Below are positions 59,819-64,000 of a stretch of 64,000 nt of DNA, piece by piece. This DNA comes from Panax quinquefolius (Eukaryota > Streptophyta > Magnoliopsida > Apiales > Araliaceae). Location of the stretch: NCBI GenBank assembly GCA_020205615.1, contig CM035173.1, positions 51,650,922-51,714,921 of the forward strand. The letters are read 5' to 3'. The notes beneath the pieces are model-generated. The model ran no database searches. It was not told the DNA's origin and was given only the letters and a program-made list of their open reading frames with translations. The translations under genes and the position numbers were made by a program. Within the stretch, counting starts at the first letter, position 1; every line of letters starts with the position of its first letter.

Positions 59819-62154
59819 ATATAAGCATGAAAGCATGCTATAGAATATGTGTACTTACCTTGCATGCTTGAATAAGTTTTGATGACCTAATAATGGAAAC
59901 TTAAAGTTTCAAATATGAACTTGATAAACTATATACACTTTGAGTTAGGAACTTGTGAGCATAATTATGTGGTCTAGTTATGTATATATGAAAGTATGAT
60001 GTATAGTAAGTGAAGTAGTATTGCATGCTTGGTTGGTTAACATGAGATTTTCAAAAGAAACCTTAAGAGTTTAGAAACTAATTTTGCCAATAACTACGTT
60101 ACAAGTATTCTGAAATTTGACCATCATGTTAGGGTGTGTTATGCCTATAGACATGATTGACATGAATGCCTATCTAGTCATACGCATTGTAAAATAGTTG
60201 AGCATAGATTAAGACAAGTTTAAATAATGTAGAACTTCATAACTTGAAATACATGACTAAACTAACGTAAGTATGTATAGTTGAGATTTATTGATCGCAA
60301 AACATATGTATAACGGCGAAACGTAAGAGACTTTGTTAATTGAACACTTAAAGCCTTGAATAAATGAGAATGGATAACGACCTATGTTAAAGATAAGATG
60401 TAGGGTCGAACTTAGTTACATATCAACATCCTGACATGTGTGTTTTTCATGATTCTTCATATATGTGCATAAAAGATTCTGTTTGGGATTTTGCAGAACA
60501 ACCATGTCTTGAGTCGAATCGGGGCAACATGGCCACACCACTCGTTAGTGCAAACCAAGCGCGGCCGTGCCAATATGCAGAACGGATAGAGTCTGTTTAA
60601 TTATAACCTAAACTTGATGTATGCTTGTATTATTATCTTAATCTGAAATACATACTTAGTGGTATGTCCAAATGTCAATGAGCATACTAGCAATAGAATC
60701 ATTGGTTTGATAAGTAATTACAAACTTTCAAATGTTGAGTCACCTATGATTACAAACTATGATTATCAAGTAATGATTAGGAACCATGTTATTTGATTCA
60801 CAGTGTCTTACAAACTGATTTTGTGTTATGTGTATGTAGAGTACGTAATAACTTACGTATAGGATTATACGGTTAAGTTAGAATCGTATGTGTATGATAA
60901 AATTACATATCGAGTTTGTGTATCGGATGTACATAACTAATGAATATCCTATATACATAATTATGTTATAATAGGGTTCAAAAAGTATCGATAAGCTAAA
61001 GGTTGATAAACTACGCTTAAGGCAAGTTTTCTAACTTACACAACTTGAATATTGTGCAAGTATCCTAACCTATGCATTTACTTTATGCAAGGAATCTATG
61101 ATTACACGAGTTTCTTATCTTACACAACTTTGAATTTGTGCAAGTACTCGAACCCTACTCTTTATTGAGCATTACTTGAGCTTGTACTATTATTGGTTAT
61201 ACAAGTAAACAATTGAAAGTATGATTCTTATCTTATGACATAATGATTCATAGTTAGAATATAGTTGTTTATATTCTTTGAACTTTGATTTCGAGTATTG
61301 AACTTATAATTGTTCTTAATATACATTTAAAGAGCGGTCTATGCCCTTTGATTCGGCTAGACCTAAATCATAATTTGAAAGCGATCCAAATCAATTGATT
61401 GGTGCGGAATGTTGTATTGACTGAGATGAACAACCTTCTTTCAAGGGGAAACTATATTTTTTGGGAGACCGACATGCGCACTTGATTATGATTAAACGAT
61501 ATGCATAACGTAGGGTACTTTAGACTGATCACCTATTGTACTCGTTTTTGTTGGATTATCAGTATATTACTGTTAATTCTAGTAGAATTTCATAGTCCTT
61601 AGTGACTAATCAGTATTCATTATTTTGAAATCTCGAAATGATTAAGTATTGAATTTTATTGATATTTTCTGTCCTTAGCGACTATTGTTGAGAACCATTG
61701 ATACTTCTTGCTATCCTTGAACTATTATTATTGTTGTACCCTTGAGAAATTTAAAACTATACTGAACACCCTTATTACTATATTACTTGTTGAGAAAACT
61801 TGTTGCTCATTCTTGCTTTACCTAAAAACATTTCAGTTAAGGCAGAGCAAGGCGGACCCTCGGGCACTGACAAGGGCAAAGCTATAGAGTAGCTTCATAT
61901 TTATTTAGAAGTTTTATGATTATGTTAAGACATATTGTGTTATGTATTAGTTATGTCTAAGCTATGTTTATCTATGTTTAAGGTATGTAAGAGATGTTTT
62001 GAGTTACGAAACCTTGGGACGTGAATGATTATATTAAATAAATGTAATCTATTCTGTTATTTCCCATGCATTGAGATGTTATTTAGTCATTAGATTTGTA
62101 GTAAGTGGCGAACCAAATTTGAGACGTGAGTGGTCTGAATTCGGGGGCGTCACA
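59819..62154 (+). mobile_element. Family B gypsy LTR, second part (plus)
   Basis: After the ATA duplication the LTR resumes (GCATGAAAGCATGC..) and ends TTCGGGGGCGTCACA at 62154. It contains the decayed GCGCGGCCGTGCC block near 60551 and the CAAGTATTC/TTGTGCAAG repeats at 61020-61150, mirrored in the minus-strand copy at 6640-6900. No protein is encoded. Confidence 0.7.
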
Positions 62155-62171
62155 GGTTAGTATCAGAGCTG
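62155..62171 (+). promoter_or_regulatory. Primer-binding site, first copy
   Basis: GGTTAGTATCAGAGCTG follows the LTR end. The initiator-Met tRNA match is broken by one base (TAGTATC for TGGTATC). Confidence 0.75.
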
Positions 62172-62375
62172 TAGTTATAAACCTTAGGAGCGAGAGTCCA
62201 TAGATTATAACTTAGAAGAACTTAGAAGATAGGAAGGGATGAAACTCATGTGAGTTTTTCTAGAGAGAGACTTAGTGTGTTATGGAATATAATTTCATTT
62301 TATACAATGAACTTATGTTTATTTAACATTCTAATGGAGTTGTTGTTTGTTTTGTCTTATGTTTGTGGTTGTAGG

Positions 62376-62528
62376 ATGACAGACTTGGGAGGAACCAGTA
62401 GAGTGATAAAAGAGGAGCCGCATGATATACACATGGTGTATGAGGCACCATTGATAGCTGAGCCCATTTCGGCAGTGGCTCTTATCGATGAGGAGGATGA
62501 GGAGGAGGAGATGGAGCCATTTCCATGA
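62376..62528 (+). pseudogene. Element ORF1, truncated first copy
   Basis: From MTDLGGTSRVIKEEPHDIH to MEPFP, then TGA. It is the duplicate of the ORF at 63024 and is cut short where the other copy reads MEPFLEESD. Both starts are preceded by T-rich sequence ending GGTTGTAG, which could be a splice acceptor in the leader, though I cannot confirm an intron. Confidence 0.6.
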
Positions 62529-62801
62529 GAGTCTGATCCAGAGGAGGAGCCTATGGGGGATGAGCCCATGGAGGACTCCAACGAGGCTACATTCGAGGAT
62601 CGGATGTTGGGGGAGTACGATGAGCGGATCCTAGAGTAAGAGATGTTTTGAGTTACGAAACCTTGGGACGTGAATGATTATATTAAATAAATGTAATCTA
62701 TTCTGTTATTTCCGTTGCATTGTTTTTATTTAGTCATTACATTTGTAGCACGTGGTAAACCAAATTTGAGACGTGAGTGGTCTCAATTTGGGGGCGTCAC
62801 A

Positions 62802-62818
62802 GGTTGGTATCAGAGCTG
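62802..62818 (+). promoter_or_regulatory. Primer-binding site, second copy
   Basis: GGTTGGTATCAGAGCTG has the full TGGTATCAGAGC initiator-Met tRNA complement, better preserved than the outer copy. Confidence 0.8.
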
Positions 62819-63023
62819 TAGTTATAAACCTTAGGAGCGAGAGTCCTTAGATTATAACTTAGAAGAACTTACAAGATAGGAAGGGATGAAACTCAAGTAG
62901 AGTTTTCCTAGAAAGAGACTTAGTGTGTTATGGAATATAATTTCATTTTATACAATGAACTTATGTTTATTTAACATTCTAATGGAGTTGTTGTTTGTTT
63001 TGTCTTATGTTTGTGGTTGTAGG

Positions 63024-63739
63024 ATGACAGACTTGGGAGGACCCAGTAGAGTGATAGAAGAGGAACCGCGTGATATACACGTGGTGTATGAGGCACCATT
63101 GATAGCTGAGCCCATTTCGGCAGTGGCTCCTATCGATAATGAGGATGAGGAGGAGGAGATGGAGCCATTTCTTGAAGAGTCTGATCCAGAGGAGGAGCCT
63201 ATGGGGGATGAGCCCATGGAGGACTCCGATGAGGCTATATTCGAGGATCGAATGTTGGGGGAGTACGAGGAGCGGATCCTAGAGTTAGACTTTGTAGATT
63301 CCAGTAGCTGGAGGCTGAGGCCCAAGAGAGGGAGTCCGAGTTCCAGAAAGTGAGAGACGAGGACCACCAGAGGAAGTTATTGATGCAAGAGTTGGAGGCG
63401 GAGATTGCCCACCGCAAGGAGGTAGGGATCCAGATGGGGACTTTGTTTCATAGGTCGGTGTCTCGAAATGTAGAGTTGACAGAAAAACTGGAAAAGATGG
63501 AGCAGAGAGAGTTGAGTGAGAGGAAGGAAAAGGAGGCTCTTCGTACTCAGTTAGAGATGGAGGTAATGGATAGGATCCACTTCGAGGAGAAGTGGGAAGG
63601 AGCCAATGATGGGGCTAATGATTTAGAAGATGAGGTGAGATGTAAGAGGAGGAAGATGAACAAGATGGGCTATACTTTGGTCATGACCATGGAAAGATTG
63701 ATTGATGGGGTATATCATTACCCAGCGGAGCAGGGATAG
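63024..63739 (+). pseudogene. Family B element ORF1: acidic, coiled-coil protein (one frameshift)
   Basis: The frame starts MTDLGGPSRVIEEEPRDIHV, then has a very acidic stretch (EDEEEEME, EESDPEEEPMGDEPMED). After about 90 codons a frameshift near 63295-63305 moves the reading frame to LEAEAQERESEFQKVRDED and on through ELEAEIAHRKE, LTEKLEKMEQRELSERKEKEALRTQ to a stop at 63737-63739. Heptad-like Leu/Glu/Lys spacing suggests a long coiled coil. I see no zinc knuckle or capsid motif, so whether it is the Gag N-terminus or a separate ORF ahead of gag is open. It follows the primer-binding site directly, the place for a structural protein. The plus-strand element continues beyond the window. Confidence 0.6.
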
Positions 63740-64000
63740 ACCCGACACACCATAAGCCTAGATTTTGTGGCGCACATAACTCAGAAGGAGTACAAGAGTG
63801 CTGTGGAGCATGAAAATGTTAGATTGAGGTCTAGGTGTTAGTAATTTAGTAGTTGTAGTTGGTATTCATCTTTGATCTGTTGTTGTAATCCAAATCTTTT
63901 GTGCGAATTATGGGATAGTTATGTAAACCCCAAACTTTTGAAAAATGTTAGAGGGGTAGTATGTTAGTATTTGTCCCCATCTTTTGTGATAGTAGAAGAT
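63740..64000 (+). other. Post-ORF1 region of the family B element
   Basis: A further short frame (SAVEHENVRLRSRC) may continue the coiled coil after a stop. The rest is T-rich with no motif. The element's later genes are outside the window. Confidence 0.35.

Larger units (their letters stand above)
61987..63284 (+). repeat. 648-bp tandem duplication spanning LTR end, primer site, leader and ORF start
   Basis: The block from TAAGAGATGTTTTGAG (61987) through the LTR terminus, primer-binding site, leader and the first ~85 codons of the ORF recurs from 62637. The LTR ends are at 62154 and 62801, and the ORF start codons at 62376 and 63024. The second copy continues into the rest of the ORF. Confidence 0.92.

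Overview
This is nuclear DNA from a flowering plant, most likely a eudicot. It is strongly AT-rich, contains fragments of plant-type genes with introns (plasma-membrane H+-ATPase, thylakoidal processing peptidase), and is packed with nested LTR retrotransposons and CACTA transposons. I see no intact host gene, rRNA, true tRNA gene or CRISPR array. Nearly all of the window is transposable-element sequence, and long reading frames are decayed element proteins or simple-repeat artefacts.

Layout. 1-1252: unassigned DNA with one minus-strand exon-like remnant of the cinnamoyl-CoA-reductase type. 1253-5697: truncated LTRs, one carrying a 151-bp Mutator-like MITE. 5698-27932: a minus-strand Ty3/gypsy element (family B LTR, then an integrase/chromodomain remnant), split at 8326-26010 by a second minus-strand gypsy element (family A, TSD TTATA). 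The A element was itself hit by a CACTA element (remnant, about 15236-20248) and by a family A LTR now present as a solo LTR (20379-23271, TSD TTAAT). 27933-30701: a rearranged family A LTR with inverted ends. 30702-37457: a family B remnant and a head-to-head inverted pair of about 1.5-kb repeats, with another solo A LTR (32906-35464, TSD ATTAT).

37458-64000: a plus-strand family B element whose LTR (37458-39249 plus 59822-62154) is split by a 20.6-kb CACTA transposon at 39250-59818 (TSD ATA, matching CACTACAAAAAAATGGG-type termini). This is the most interesting object. Between its subterminal repeats it carries exon-intron fragments of three unrelated host genes: a thylakoidal processing peptidase, a plasma-membrane H+-ATPase, and what looks like an adaptin-binding p34-like gene. 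The last two lie inside intron 1 of the first. I see no CACTA transposase, so it is a non-autonomous gene-capturing (Pack-CACTA) element. A 10-kb family A gypsy element (49757-59780, TSD AAAAT) later inserted 38 bp from its right terminus. After the B LTR the window ends in that element's primer-binding site and a leader/ORF region carrying a 648-bp tandem duplication.

Inferred order of events at the right-hand locus: B element inserted, then the Pack-CACTA entered its LTR, then the A element entered the CACTA. On the left the same families nest in another order (B, then A, then CACTA and solo A LTR), so gypsy and CACTA activity overlapped in time.
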